Below, piece by piece: positions 15,796 to 22,809 of a stretch of 34,394 nt of DNA. The notes under the pieces were generated by a model, which ran no database searches, had not been told where the DNA came from, and saw only the letters and a list, made by a program, of their open reading frames with translations. This DNA comes from Candidatus Woesearchaeota archaeon (GTDB lineage: Archaea > Nanobdellota > Nanobdellia > SCGC-AAA011-G17 > GW2011-AR20): positions 1-34,394 of the forward strand of contig JAGVYZ010000046.1 in the NCBI GenBank assembly GCA_018303025.1. Reading direction: 5' to 3'. Positions within the stretch are counted from its first letter, which is position 1. The number at the start of each line of letters is the position of its first letter. The translations under genes and the position numbers were made by a program.

Positions 15796-15858
15796 TTTAC
15801 TTATGTCGTAAACTATAGAATAAAAAACCTTAAAAACTTAACTAAAAAAAGAAAAAAC

Positions 15859-16257
15859 TTATTGTTCAACAGGAGCAGAATCCTCTCCTCTATGAACATA
15901 AGCGAAGTTTGGAGTTACAACAATCCAGTCTTCTCCAAATCCAGCGATATCGCCTTCAACAGCATCGCATGTTTTCTTTAATTTAGAAACGCTTCTTTTT
16001 AATTCAACAACATCTTTGTCTTTCAAAGGTCTTATATTGACTAAAGCAATTGTTTTGCCTTCTCTCAAAGCATCTAAGATAACTTTTGTATCTGAAAAAT
16101 CATTCATAGTAAAAGGTCTGATTATTATCTTTTCTTTTGGGCTTCTTACCTTATTTGTGTCTATCTCAACGTAATCTTCTCCGTTAAGTGCATCATTCAT
16201 TCCATCATCTCTCATAGAATTCAGGAATTTGTCTTTAAGTTTAGTAAACATTTCCAT
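15859..16257 (-). CDS. sepF: SepF, FtsZ membrane anchor
   Basis: The 132-residue protein has the archaeal SepF layout: an N-terminal amphipathic helix (MEMFTKLKDKFLNSM) for membrane binding, an acidic/variable linker, and a C-terminal SepF fold with 'IIIRPFTMNDFSDTKVILDALREGKTIALVNIRPL', 'DKDVVELKRSVSKLKKTCDAVEGDIAGFGEDWIVVTP'. In archaea with FtsZ, SepF anchors the Z-ring to the membrane. An ftsZ gene lies 4.2 kb away. A TATA-like box AATATATAAAG lies 26 nt before the ATG, so it is likely a leaderless single gene. Confidence 0.92.
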   Translation of the reverse strand: MEMFTKLKDKFLNSMRDDGMNDALNGEDYVEIDTNKVRSPKEKIIIRPFTMNDFSDTKVILDALREGKTIALVNIRPLKDKDVVELKRSVSKLKKTCDAVEGDIAGFGEDWIVVTPNFAYVHRGEDSAPVEQ

Positions 16258-16277
16258 TTTATCCTAGTAGTTAGATT

Positions 16278-16290
16278 TTAATATATAAAG
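16278..16290 (-). promoter_or_regulatory. TATA box of sepF
   Basis: The minus strand reads CTTTATATATTAA, centred about 26 nt upstream of the sepF ATG at 16257. This spacing predicts a leaderless mRNA. Confidence 0.55.
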
Positions 16291-16319
16291 ATTTCTATTA
16301 ATGCATGCATATATAAAAA

Positions 16320-16568
16320 TTATACCATTCTGCCCAAAATGCTCATAATACTCATGATTTCCATCCTGGTTTCAGTAGGAACATTAGGGTCATTTGTTAT
16401 ATCTTCTAAATTTTCAAGAATTTTGTTTGCCTTTAAACAGTCTTCTTTTTTTTCTTCAATGCAGCTTATTGTCTGGCAAATTTTATTTCTAATATTTTTT
16501 GGAACATCAGAATCTGTTCGTATATTATCTAAAGTTTGTAATATTTCAATAAAACACTCTTCATTCAT
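16320..16568 (-). CDS. UPF0147 family protein
   Basis: The 82-residue helical protein has the UPF0147 pattern 'LDNIRTDSDVPKNIR' and repeats it as 'LEDITNDPNVPTETR', giving two related helical-hairpin halves. Molecular function is unknown, but the family is widely conserved in archaea and often sits beside prefoldin beta, as here. It overlaps the prefoldin stop by 8 nt, so it is translationally coupled as the last gene of the eL43-rpo12-pfdB operon. Confidence 0.9.
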   Translation of the reverse strand: MNEECFIEILQTLDNIRTDSDVPKNIRNKICQTISCIEEKKEDCLKANKILENLEDITNDPNVPTETRMEIMSIMSILGRMV

Positions 16569-16890
16569 CTTTCAACCCCTTCATTACTTCTTCTTGCAAA
16601 TTTTTTGCTTTTTCTTTTAATTTATTCTCATTCTTTTCAACATTATTAATTCTTAAACTAACAACTTCTTTTTTAGAATTCAAATCTTTTTCAACATCAA
16701 TTTTATTTGTTTTCACCATTATTGGCCCGACAATTCTATAAACTTCTTTTGGATTTTTTTCTAATTCTTCTAAAGCATTATCAATTTCCATTAATCTTCC
16801 TTGGAAATTTTGTCTTTGCATCATAGCCTGTTGTAAATTCTGCTCTAATAATTGCAATTCTCGTATTTTTTCTTCCATTGCTTTTTCCAT
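16561..16890 (-). CDS. pfdB: Prefoldin subunit beta
   Basis: The 109-residue protein has two long coiled-coil helices flanking a beta-hairpin centre ('EVYRIVGPIMVKTNKIDVEKDL'), the hallmark of prefoldin beta. Prefoldin alpha2-beta4 captures unfolded proteins and passes them to the thermosome. It lies downstream of rpo12 in the conserved archaeal order, separated by about 90 bp of tandem repeats. Start chosen at MEKAMEEK; an internal Met five codons later is possible. Confidence 0.93.
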   Translation of the reverse strand: MEKAMEEKIRELQLLEQNLQQAMMQRQNFQGRLMEIDNALEELEKNPKEVYRIVGPIMVKTNKIDVEKDLNSKKEVVSLRINNVEKNENKLKEKAKNLQEEVMKGLKDE

Positions 16891-16899
16891 TTTTTATTT

Positions 16900-16983
16900 A
16901 ACAGGTTTATGAATGATACCCTCTTGTGGCAGGTTCATGAAGGGTGCCATCTTTTGTGGCAGGTTCATGAAGGGTGCAACCCT
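16900..16983. repeat. Three-unit tandem repeat between rpo12 and pfdB
   Basis: On the plus strand, TGTGGCAGGTTCATGAAGGGTGC occurs twice with 30-31 nt spacing and a third, degraded unit (ACAGGTTTATGAATGATACC) precedes them. The last unit ends in AAGGGTGCAACCCTT, a small hairpin, directly at the rpo12 stop. The hairpin motif recurs at about 22889-22903 (GGGTGCAACCCTTAC). Confidence 0.8.
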
Positions 16984-17120
16984 TATATGGCTTCTACTTT
17001 AGTTGAAACAACTTTTGGTTTGTAAAGAACTTTTGAGCCACAATAAGGACATCTCACTTTCTTTTTTATATATTCTTGTTTTACAATTTTTTCACATGAA
17101 AAACATTTATGTGCAACCAT
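16983..17120 (-). CDS. rpoP: DNA-directed RNA polymerase subunit Rpo12 (RpoP)
   Basis: This gene is too short for the ORF track. The 45-residue product starts MVAHKCFSCEKIVKQEYI and has a zinc ribbon with C6-x2-C9 and C24-x2-C27 (RCPYCGSKVLYKP), which is the Rpo12 signature. It is an essential small subunit of the archaeal polymerase. The ATG is 1 nt after the eL43 stop, in the conserved order eL43-rpo12-prefoldin beta. The stop is flanked by the tandem-repeat hairpin. Confidence 0.93.
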   Translation of the reverse strand: MVAHKCFSCEKIVKQEYIKKKVRCPYCGSKVLYKPKVVSTKVEAI

Positions 17121-17121
17121 T

Positions 17122-17334
17122 TTATACCTCGTAAGCTTTTCCAGTAAATTTTGATTTACAGCTTTTGCATTGCCAAATTCCCATTGAATCTCTCTTTACT
17201 TTTGTTTTAGTGCAATAAGGACATTTGTGCCAAGCTTTTAATTTCTTTTCAACTTCTCCAACTTTTTTTCTTAATGTCCTGCCATATCTGGCTTTAAATC
17301 TTCCAGCAGAACTTCTTAATTTTGTCTTTGTCAT
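17122..17334 (-). CDS. rpl37ae: Large ribosomal subunit protein eL43 (L37Ae)
   Basis: The 70-residue protein starts MTKTKLRSSAGRFKARYGRTLRKKV with a zinc ribbon C38-x2-C41 ... C56-x2-C59 (HKCPYC, WQCKSC) and ends KFTGKAYEV. Both ends match the L37Ae family. It is the first gene of the eL43-rpo12-pfdB-UPF0147 unit. Upstream lie repeats and a tRNA-Pro gene. Confidence 0.95.
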   Translation of the reverse strand: MTKTKLRSSAGRFKARYGRTLRKKVGEVEKKLKAWHKCPYCTKTKVKRDSMGIWQCKSCKSKFTGKAYEV

Positions 17335-17363
17335 TTGAATTCCTTGTATTAATTATCTTACAG

Positions 17364-17520
17364 TCGTTTTAAAAAGCTTTTCCTTTGAGCTTTTCTTTCT
17401 GTAGAAAGAAAATCTTCATCAAAAGAAAGACAAAATGAGAAACCTTCAGGAAAGAAAACACGAAAAAGAAAGAAGCAGAATGAAAACCTTCAGAAAAAAG
17501 AAAGACAAAATGTGAAAATG
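17364..17520. repeat. AT-rich repeat block upstream of eL43
   Basis: The block contains the hairpin AGCTTTTCTTTC/GAAAGAAAATC and two copies of a GAAAGACAAAATG(A/T)GAAA and GAAA(A)CCTTCAG module spaced by about 75 nt. GAAG/CTTC-type cores link it to the other dispersed repeats. The ORF at 17369-17590 on the minus strand is read from this block and the tRNA and is not a gene. Confidence 0.6.
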
Positions 17521-17525
17521 AAATA

Positions 17526-17665
17526 TGGAGTACATGAGGGTACCAGGATTTGAATTCCCAAACATATTTTCCATGTTTCCTGGGTCTCAAGGTCCCAAAC
17601 CTCGAAGCCTAAACCAAGCTAGCCGACACCTTTACGTCTTTTTTAGATCCCGTAGTGTGTACTCC
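17526..17665 (-). tRNA. tRNA-Pro (UGG) gene with non-standard introns
   Basis: On the minus strand, acceptor strands GGAGTAC and GTACTCC pair perfectly at the two ends, with A73. The D-arm is GGCT/GGCT with loop AGCTTGGTTTA. The anticodon arm is CGAGG-TTTGGGA-CCTTG, giving anticodon UGG. The T-arm CAGGA-TTCAAAT-TCCTG is perfect once a 23-nt insert (AAACATGG...GTTTGGGA, with AAACAT/ATGTTT hairpin) is removed. A further 32-nt insert lies between the 5' acceptor strand and the D-arm, and an extra 10 nt (GTACCCTCAT) precedes the 3' acceptor strand. I infer introns at several sites, but the acceptor-side inserts are unresolved. Confidence 0.6.
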
Positions 17666-17757
17666 AAAATAAAATTCATAATTGCCTTTAATAAACCTTA
17701 CTAAATTAAAAAATTTAAAATAAAATTAGAAAAAAGAAATTTATTTTCAATGAAAGC

Positions 17758-17850
17758 TAACTGTTTTCTTTTATCGAAGTATTAAGCTTTGCTTAATGCT
17801 AGAAGAGCTTGACTCTTCTTTGATTTTCTTTTCAAAAAGAAAAGCTTCAT
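17758..17850. repeat. Hairpin repeat downstream of uL11
   Basis: On the minus strand, directly after the uL11 stop, come GAAGCTTTTCTTTTTGAAAAG, AAGAGTCAAGCTCTT, AAGCAAAGCTT and CTTCGATAAAAGAAAACAG. Each of the first three is a small perfect or near-perfect hairpin. The last motif recurs after secE and ftsZ. It may be a 3'-end or termination structure. Confidence 0.6.
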
Positions 17851-18627
17851 TTACTTCTTCTTAGCAGCTTCTTTGCCTGCAGGTTTTGCAGCAGGTGCAG
17901 CCTTAGCACCAGCAGCTGGTTTAGCTTCTTTACCAGCAGGAACAGCTTCTTTCTTGACTTCTGTACCAGGTGCAGCAGCAGCTTCTGCTTTCTTAACTCC
18001 ACCAGGTGCAGCTTCTGCTTTCTTAGCTTCTTCAGCAGCTTTCTTAGCTTCTTCTTCAGCAGCTTTCCTTTCTTTCTCTTTCTGTAAGACTGTCTGAATT
18101 GATTTTAACTCATTATCTAATCTTTCTTTTTTCTCATTAGGAACTTCAGTTACTTTAGCATCAATTTCATGTTTGTATTTTCCATTATCAATTTCTCCGC
18201 AAACTTCTTTTCCTGTTTTCCCTTCAACTAAAACACCTAAAGAACTGCATGAGCCAACAACACTTTTAACAACACTTGTAAAACTATTATGCAAAATAGA
18301 ATCTTGTTTCATTAAACTAATTTTAACTACTTGCTCTATTCCTATATTAGCAACTTTATTCATATTAGGTTCTCCAGAACCTTTGTCTATACCAGCTTCT
18401 TTTTTAATTAATTCAGAAACAGGTGGTGTACCTGCAGTAATAGTATAATTTTTTCCATCAACTTCAACAGTAACAGGAATCTTCATTCCTTTAAAATGAG
18501 TTGTTTTCTCATTTATTTTAGCAATAACTTCTCCAATATTAATTCCTTTAGGGCCTAATGCTTGAGCTAATTGTGGAGTAACACCTGCCTTCCCGCCATC
18601 AATCATTAATTGTATTTTTTCTGCCAT
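17851..18627 (-). CDS. rpl11: Large ribosomal subunit protein uL11 with long Ala/Lys tail
   Basis: The 258-residue product starts MAEKIQLMIDGGKAGVTPQLAQALGPKGIN, the uL11 N-terminal domain. The RNA-binding C-terminal domain runs to about residue 165 ('KSVVGSCSSLGVLVEGKTGKEV'). Normal archaeal uL11 ends near there. Here another 90 residues follow, first charged helix (EKERKAAEEEAKKAAEEAKK), then a low-complexity Ala/Pro/Gly/Lys tail ending EAAKKK. The tail is probably disordered and may bind RNA. It is the last gene of the SecE-Spt5-uL11 unit. Confidence 0.95.
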   Translation of the reverse strand: MAEKIQLMIDGGKAGVTPQLAQALGPKGINIGEVIAKINEKTTHFKGMKIPVTVEVDGKNYTITAGTPPVSELIKKEAGIDKGSGEPNMNKVANIGIEQVVKISLMKQDSILHNSFTSVVKSVVGSCSSLGVLVEGKTGKEVCGEIDNGKYKHEIDAKVTEVPNEKKERLDNELKSIQTVLQKEKERKAAEEEAKKAAEEAKKAEAAPGGVKKAEAAAAPGTEVKKEAVPAGKEAKPAAGAKAAPAAKPAGKEAAKKK

Positions 18628-18659
18628 TTTTTATTTTCCATGAAGTTTTTTTAAAATCT

Positions 18660-19130
18660 TCAATCAGCATCTATATTTTCTTCCTCGCCTTCTCTTCTTA
18701 TTACTTTAATTGAATCTATTTTTACAGTAATTGGGATTGGAACAGCGCTTTCTAAAATTTCAACAACAGCTTCTTCTTTTCCTAATTCTACTCTTGTAAC
18801 TCTTGCTTTTTCTCTTTTGAAAGGGCCAGATATAATTTCAACTATATCGCCTTTTTGAATATTAACTTGCTGAGCAACTGTCTGGTCAATCATTCCCTCG
18901 ATTTCTTCTATTTTTAAGGGTTTAGGTAATATACCATTTACATAAGGAACACCCTGATAAGCTTCTCTTATTTCATTCATATCCTCTGCTTCAACAATAA
19001 CATAACCCCTCATGTCATGAGGATGCATTAAACTGTAAATTTTTTTATGTTTCTTTTTAGCATTAGAGCTAATGAAATCCATAACTTGTTCTTCCCTGTT
19101 TACAGTTGCTTTTATTACATATAATGCCAT
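18660..19130 (-). CDS. spt5: Transcription elongation factor Spt5
   Basis: The 156-residue protein has an NGN domain (ALYVIKATVNREEQVMDFI ... MRGYVIVEAEDMNEIREAYQGVPYVNG) and a KOW domain (KGDIVEIISGPFKREKARVTRV), followed by an acidic tail (EEENIDAD). With Spt4 it clamps archaeal RNA polymerase to improve processivity. It sits between secE and uL11 in the standard archaeal order. Confidence 0.95.
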   Translation of the reverse strand: MALYVIKATVNREEQVMDFISSNAKKKHKKIYSLMHPHDMRGYVIVEAEDMNEIREAYQGVPYVNGILPKPLKIEEIEGMIDQTVAQQVNIQKGDIVEIISGPFKREKARVTRVELGKEEAVVEILESAVPIPITVKIDSIKVIRREGEEENIDAD

Positions 19131-19137
19131 TTTTTTG

Positions 19138-19188
19138 TATCTTGTTTTTTTCTTTTATCGAAGATTTTCTTTTGCAAAAGAAAAGCTT
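19138..19188. repeat. Hairpin repeat downstream of secE
   Basis: On the minus strand, directly after the secE stop, AAGCTTTTCTTTTGCAAAAG is followed by AAAATCTTCGATAAAAGAAA. TTTTCTTTTGCAAAAGAAAA is a perfect 20-nt palindrome. The CTTCGATAAAAGAAA motif is shared with the 3' flanks of uL11 and ftsZ. Confidence 0.65.
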
Positions 19189-19368
19189 CTATCTTACCAC
19201 TGCAAACAACATGTTTATAATGAATCCTATTAATCCTATTAATAATGCACCAATAGCAGAAACTTTAGCTACTGTCAGGAATTCTTCTTTTCCTGGCTTT
19301 TTTGTTACAAGCAAAACTCTCTTGTACTCAACTAAAGTCATTTTCAAGCTACTGATTACATTAACCAT
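19189..19368 (-). CDS. secE: Preprotein translocase subunit SecE
   Basis: This gene is too short for the ORF track. The 59-residue product starts MVNVISSLKMTLVEYKRVLLVTKKP, with the family's amphipathic helix and 'EY+RVL..T+KP' motif, then one membrane helix (VSAIGALLIGLIGFIINMLFAVV). SecE clamps SecY in the translocon. It is the first gene of the SecE-Spt5-uL11 unit. A TATA-like box CTTTATAAATATT lies 26 nt upstream. Confidence 0.93.
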   Translation of the reverse strand: MVNVISSLKMTLVEYKRVLLVTKKPGKEEFLTVAKVSAIGALLIGLIGFIINMLFAVVR

Positions 19369-19388
19369 GATTTTAAAGAAAAAAATGC

Positions 19389-19401
19389 CTTTATAAATAT
19401 T
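19389..19401 (-). promoter_or_regulatory. TATA box of secE
   Basis: The minus strand reads AATATTTATAAAG, centred about 26 nt upstream of the secE ATG at 19368. It should drive the secE-spt5-rpl11 unit as a leaderless mRNA. Confidence 0.55.
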
Positions 19402-19433
19402 ATGACTAGACGATTTAATATAATCTTCCTTTT

Positions 19434-19733
19434 CTAATTAAGAAGAGAATCTACAGATGGTCTAAAAGACCGTAATAATCTTAAACACTCTCTTCTTCTT
19501 TCTAAATTATCAGCAGCAGTTTTTAATTCAACACCATACTCTATCCACCCATATCCTCTTCCTACTTCTATATCGCCAAAAAGAGTATTAAATATTGCAA
19601 CCTGTTCTCTATCTTGAGTAAATCCATTTTCATTTAAATCAGCATAGCTCAATAATGGATTATTAGGATTTAACTTTCCTAATCTTTTATACTGTTCAAT
19701 TGCATAATCGATTATTCCAAAAATTTCATTCAT
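19434..19733 (-). CDS. Orphan protein of unknown function (99 aa)
   Basis: I do not recognise this small soluble protein. It starts MNEIFGIIDYAIEQYKRLGK and ends in an Arg-rich helix (DNLERRRECLRLLRSFRPS). Arg outnumbers Lys by 9 to 3. There are no membrane segments. It lies between the secE promoter and another orphan, both in the same direction, 84 bp apart. It is a member of the set of single orphan genes placed between housekeeping units in this window. Confidence 0.65.
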   Translation of the reverse strand: MNEIFGIIDYAIEQYKRLGKLNPNNPLLSYADLNENGFTQDREQVAIFNTLFGDIEVGRGYGWIEYGVELKTAADNLERRRECLRLLRSFRPSVDSLLN

Positions 19734-19817
19734 ATATTAAGAATAATAAAAAGAAATTTAAAAGTATTTAATGTCCTGCAATACTATCTCGTTGCCATCC
19801 ACTCATTATTCTTTTAT

Positions 19818-20330
19818 TTATTCTATATCTTCAATAGGAACATTAATTTTTGTTAAATCATCAGTTGCTTTTCTAGCTTCTTCTTTAACATCAGAATCTT
19901 TTGGAGGCCCACAATAAAGATTAAATCCTTCTTCACTGATTAAAGTTGTTATGCACTGAGCAATTCTTCCTTTTCCTCTAAAAGGTTGATTATTAAATTC
20001 ATAACTTCCAATCCAAATGCCATTTATGTTATTAAATCTATAACTTGAGATTGTAGGAGATTCTCCAAGACATATCTTAACAAAACTTAACTTTTTATCA
20101 TCCATTGCTCCCTCGCTAATATGAGAAATTCCACCTGCATCTGTTAGTTCTCCATCAAAAATTTCTCCAGTTTTTGGAATCCATCTAAAATATCCGCCAA
20201 ACGCTATACGAGGACCAAGAATTTCTAAATAATAACCAGCAATACTATAAAAATGAACAGGTTGTCTTTCAAGAGGAATTTGATTATCTCTATCTATTGT
20301 TCCATCAGCCCTAACATAAGGTTTATCCAT
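19818..20330 (-). CDS. Orphan protein of unknown function (170 aa)
   Basis: I do not recognise this soluble, beta-rich protein. It contains repeated short Gly/aromatic strands (YSIAGYYLEILGPRIAFGGY, GIWIGSYEFNNQPFRGKG) and an acidic helical tail (VKEEARKATDDLTKINVPIEDIE). The strand pattern with 'DGELTDAGG' resembles a beta-meander or MORN-like fold, but this is a weak resemblance. It lies downstream of the ftsZ 3' repeat cluster and may be read with the 99-aa orphan. Confidence 0.65.
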   Translation of the reverse strand: MDKPYVRADGTIDRDNQIPLERQPVHFYSIAGYYLEILGPRIAFGGYFRWIPKTGEIFDGELTDAGGISHISEGAMDDKKLSFVKICLGESPTISSYRFNNINGIWIGSYEFNNQPFRGKGRIAQCITTLISEEGFNLYCGPPKDSDVKEEARKATDDLTKINVPIEDIE

Positions 20331-20364
20331 TTTTTTAAAAATGTTTTTTTATTTTTCTTTCAAG

Positions 20365-20462
20365 ACATTCAGCTTCTTTTTTCGAAGTCCTAATTGTTTT
20401 CTTTTATCGAAGACTTATTGTTTTTCTTTATTGAAGATTTCTTTTCCAAAAAAGAAAGCTTC
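20365..20462. repeat. Triple hairpin repeat downstream of ftsZ
   Basis: On the minus strand after the ftsZ stop come AAGCTTTCTTTTTTGGAAAAG, then CTTCAATAAAGAAAAACA, CTTCGATAAAAGAAAACA and CTTCGAAAAAAGAAGC. These are three tandem units of the motif also found after secE and uL11, each beginning with CTTC and followed by an A-rich run. Confidence 0.65.
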
Positions 20463-20464
20463 CT

Positions 20465-21580
20465 TTACACAAATTCAATGCCTAAATCATTCTCCATCTT
20501 GCTTTTCTTGCCTTCAAGAGAACCCTTTCTTCCGCCCAAAATTTGAGGAGAATTAACACCAGTAACAATAACCATTGTTCTTATTGTTCCTTCTAAATCT
20601 TCTGAAATTTGTGCACCCCAGATTATCCTGGCATCCTCGTCTAATTTATCAGAAATTGTTTCAACAACTTTTCTTGCTTCTTCTAATGTCATATCCAATC
20701 CACCAGATACATTTATCAAAGCACCATTAGCGCCAGCAATATTAACATCTAATAATGGATTATTAATTGCTTTTTCAACAGAATCAATAGCTCTATTAGC
20801 CCCATCAGATTCACCAACTCCAATCATAGCAACACCGCCATTCGACATTACTGCTTTTATATCTGCAAAATCTAAATTAACTAAACCTGTTTTAGTTACT
20901 AATTCAGCAATGCCTTTTACAGCATTTGTTAAAATTTCATCAGCAACTTTAAATGCAGTATGCAATGGCAAATCAGGAGCTAACTCTAATAGTTTATCAT
21001 TAGGAATAACAATTAATGTATCTACCATGCTCTCTAATCTTTCTAAGCCATCAACTGCATTTTGATATCTTTTGTTTCCTTCCATTGAGAAAGGCATTGT
21101 TACAATAGCCACAGTTAATGCATTATTCTTCTTAGCAATATCAGCAACAACAGGTGCTGCACCTGTACCAGTTCCTCCACCTAAACCACAAGTAATGAAA
21201 ACTAAATCACAGCCAGCCATTGCTTTTTTAATATCACCTTCACTTTCTCTGGCAGCTTCCTCTCCTACTTTAGGATTAGAACCAGCACCCAAACCCTTTG
21301 TTAATTCTTTTCCAATTAAAATTTTTATAGAAGCATTTGTATATAATAAGTCCTGAGCATCAGTATTAATAGCAATTGTTTCAGAACCAGCAATACCAAT
21401 TTCAGTCATCCTGTTAATAGTATTATTTCCTCCACCACCTACGCCAATAACCTTGATTTTAGCTTTCTGGGCAGCAATAATCAGTTCTAACTCATCGTCT
21501 AATTCAGAAGTCTTTTTTACCTCTCTTTTCAATGAAAAATCCTGTTGGTTCATTCTTGCTTTGTTAATAATAGATTCCAT
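20465..21580 (-). CDS. ftsZ: Cell division GTPase FtsZ
   Basis: The product is 371 residues from ATG 21580 ([13 protein letters not shown]). The ORF track's 21595 start is a TTG, and the TATA box at 21611-21622 favours the ATG. FtsZ polymerises into the division ring. It has '[16 protein letters not shown]', tubulin signature GGGTGTG, 'NPKVGEEAA', and the T7 loop '[11 protein letters not shown]' that completes the GTPase site of the next subunit. The C-terminal tail is short and lacks an obvious long linker; it ends [17 protein letters not shown]. The partner SepF is encoded at 15859-16257. Confidence 0.96.
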   Translation of the reverse strand: MESIINKARMNQQDFSLKREVKKTSELDDELELIIAAQKAKIKVIGVGGGGNNTINRMTEIGIAGSETIAINTDAQDLLYTNASIKILIGKELTKGLGAGSNPKVGEEAARESEGDIKKAMAGCDLVFITCGLGGGTGTGAAPVVADIAKKNNALTVAIVTMPFSMEGNKRYQNAVDGLERLESMVDTLIVIPNDKLLELAPDLPLHTAFKVADEILTNAVKGIAELVTKTGLVNLDFADIKAVMSNGGVAMIGVGESDGANRAIDSVEKAINNPLLDVNIAGANGALINVSGGLDMTLEEARKVVETISDKLDEDARIIWGAQISEDLEGTIRTMVIVTGVNSPQILGGRKGSLEGKKSKMENDLGIEFV

Positions 21581-21610
21581 AAAATATAAGCTCAATAAAG
21601 AATATATAAG

Positions 21611-21622
21611 GATATTTATACT
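21611..21622 (-). promoter_or_regulatory. TATA box of ftsZ
   Basis: The minus strand reads AGTATAAATATC, centred 36 nt before the ATG at 21580. This predicts a leader of about 10 nt and argues against the TTG start at 21595. Confidence 0.55.
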
Positions 21623-21727
21623 TCATTTATTATTTATCAATATATTATTTTAATTACTCTTTGTTTATTTTTTCTTTCTAAAGGCTTTTCTAACTTATTA
21701 GAAAAATTATAATAAATTATTTGAGAA

Positions 21728-22072
21728 CTAATCTTTTTGTTTTTTTAATTCTGCCAACTCTGTTTTTGCTTTTGCTAACCTCCGAAGTTGGTCAGACTTA
21801 GCTTTACTACTAGCATAAGGATCATTATGAACATTTTGCGAATTTCTTTCCAAGACAGGTATCTCCCTTTCTAGTTCTAAAATTCTTGCTGCACGTTGTC
21901 CAATTAATGCTTTTCTTTGATTTTCTAAGGCAGCTATTCTTCCTCTTAAGGCAGTTACCCTGGAATCATTAAATTTTTTATTAGGAAGATTAGAAATTTC
22001 TTGTTCAATTCTTAATATATCAGCATTAATACTTCTTACCTTTTTTTCTGTCGTTTCTTTAAAAATACCCAT
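21728..22072 (-). CDS. Orphan coiled-coil protein (114 aa)
   Basis: I do not recognise the family. The product is nearly all coiled coil: 'RSINADILRIEQEISNLP', 'RVTALRGRIAALENQRKAL', 'RILELEREIPVLER', and 'RLAKAKTELAELKKQKD'. It has no membrane segment. A run of (TA)n directly upstream gives a TATA box 26 nt from the ATG. The size, helical composition and TA-run promoter resemble the orphan at 26228-26629, so they may be distant relatives. It sits between ftsZ and the FKBP gene. Confidence 0.7.
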   Translation of the reverse strand: MGIFKETTEKKVRSINADILRIEQEISNLPNKKFNDSRVTALRGRIAALENQRKALIGQRAARILELEREIPVLERNSQNVHNDPYASSKAKSDQLRRLAKAKTELAELKKQKD

Positions 22073-22128
22073 AAAAAATGTTATACCCCAACTTATATAT
22101 ATATATATTTCTAATATAGAGAATACAA

Positions 22129-22773
22129 TTAATCTTTTTCTTCCAAGAACATAACTTTTTCTATTTCTTTTATCTTTTGTTTAATCTCACCTTCAAGAGG
22201 TTTCTCAAATTCCTTTCTAATTTTGCTTTTTACCTCTAAAACACCATTTTCTAGTTTTTCAATATTGTATTTTTCTAATCTTAAATCCAATAAACTATCA
22301 ACTCTTTCTCTTAAATCAGAAATCTTTCTTTTTATTTGTAAATCATATTTTATTGTTTTTCCAGCTAAAGGATGATTAAAATCAATCATTACCCTTCCTC
22401 CTGATACACTTCTTACAGTGCATAATATTCCATCTAAATTTAATTGCAATCCTGGAAATGGTCTTATATTAGCTCCAATAAATGCATTCATTGGCATTAA
22501 TTTAATTAAATTAGAATCTTTTTTTCCAAATGCATCATCTGGCGTTAACTCAACTTTATAATTCCCCAGTTCTTTTCCAACAATAAAATCATCCAAACCT
22601 TTTATTACATCCTTAAAACCTAAGCAAACAACAATGCCACCATATTTTACACCTTCTTTGTATATTTTTTCATCCTTAGCTTTTTTCTCATTTGTGGTAT
22701 CAACTAATTTATTAAAATCTTTTTCAAAAGCATCATACTCTATTTCTACAAAGTCATTTTTTTGAAATGCCAT
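22129..22773 (-). CDS. FKBP-type peptidyl-prolyl isomerase (SlyD-like)
   Basis: The product is 214 residues from ATG 22773 (MAFQKNDFVEIEYDAFEKD); the ORF track adds seven upstream residues. It has the archaeal long-FKBP layout: FKBP strand 'YGGIVVCLGFKDVIKGLDDFIVGKELG', then 'VELTPDDAFGKKD', the inserted chaperone (IF) domain, and the closing FKBP part 'VSGGRVMIDFNHPLAGKTIKYDLQI'. A charged C-terminal extension of about 70 residues follows. It probably helps fold new proteins as a prolyl isomerase and holdase. Confidence 0.92.
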   Translation of the reverse strand: MAFQKNDFVEIEYDAFEKDFNKLVDTTNEKKAKDEKIYKEGVKYGGIVVCLGFKDVIKGLDDFIVGKELGNYKVELTPDDAFGKKDSNLIKLMPMNAFIGANIRPFPGLQLNLDGILCTVRSVSGGRVMIDFNHPLAGKTIKYDLQIKRKISDLRERVDSLLDLRLEKYNIEKLENGVLEVKSKIRKEFEKPLEGEIKQKIKEIEKVMFLEEKD

Positions 22774-22809
22774 ATTTAACTTTTTAATTTTCACTATTTA
22801 AAATTATTT

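Larger units (their letters stand above)
14793..15815 (-). mobile_element. IS630-family insertion sequence with TA flanks
   Basis: The element spans 14795-15813 (1,019 bp) and is bounded on both sides by TA (14793-14794, 15814-15815), the target duplication expected for IS630/Tc1-mariner transposition. The terminal inverted repeats read GTTAACGACATAAATAA (left) and GTTTACGACATAAGTAA (right, complement). It carries a two-frame transposase, whose stop codon lies inside the left inverted repeat. A perfect hairpin precedes the start codon. The element looks structurally complete. It separates the sepF operon end from an orphan gene. Confidence 0.92.

Noticed and set aside
16900-16983. Possible CRISPR array
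   Set aside because: The units are directly tandem with no spacers of unique sequence, only three units exist and no cas genes are near. It is a short tandem repeat.
17369-17590. 73-aa minus-strand ORF
   Set aside because: It covers the AT-rich repeat block and the 3' part of the tRNA-Pro gene. Its Ser/Phe-rich sequence comes from repeated GAAA/CTTT runs.
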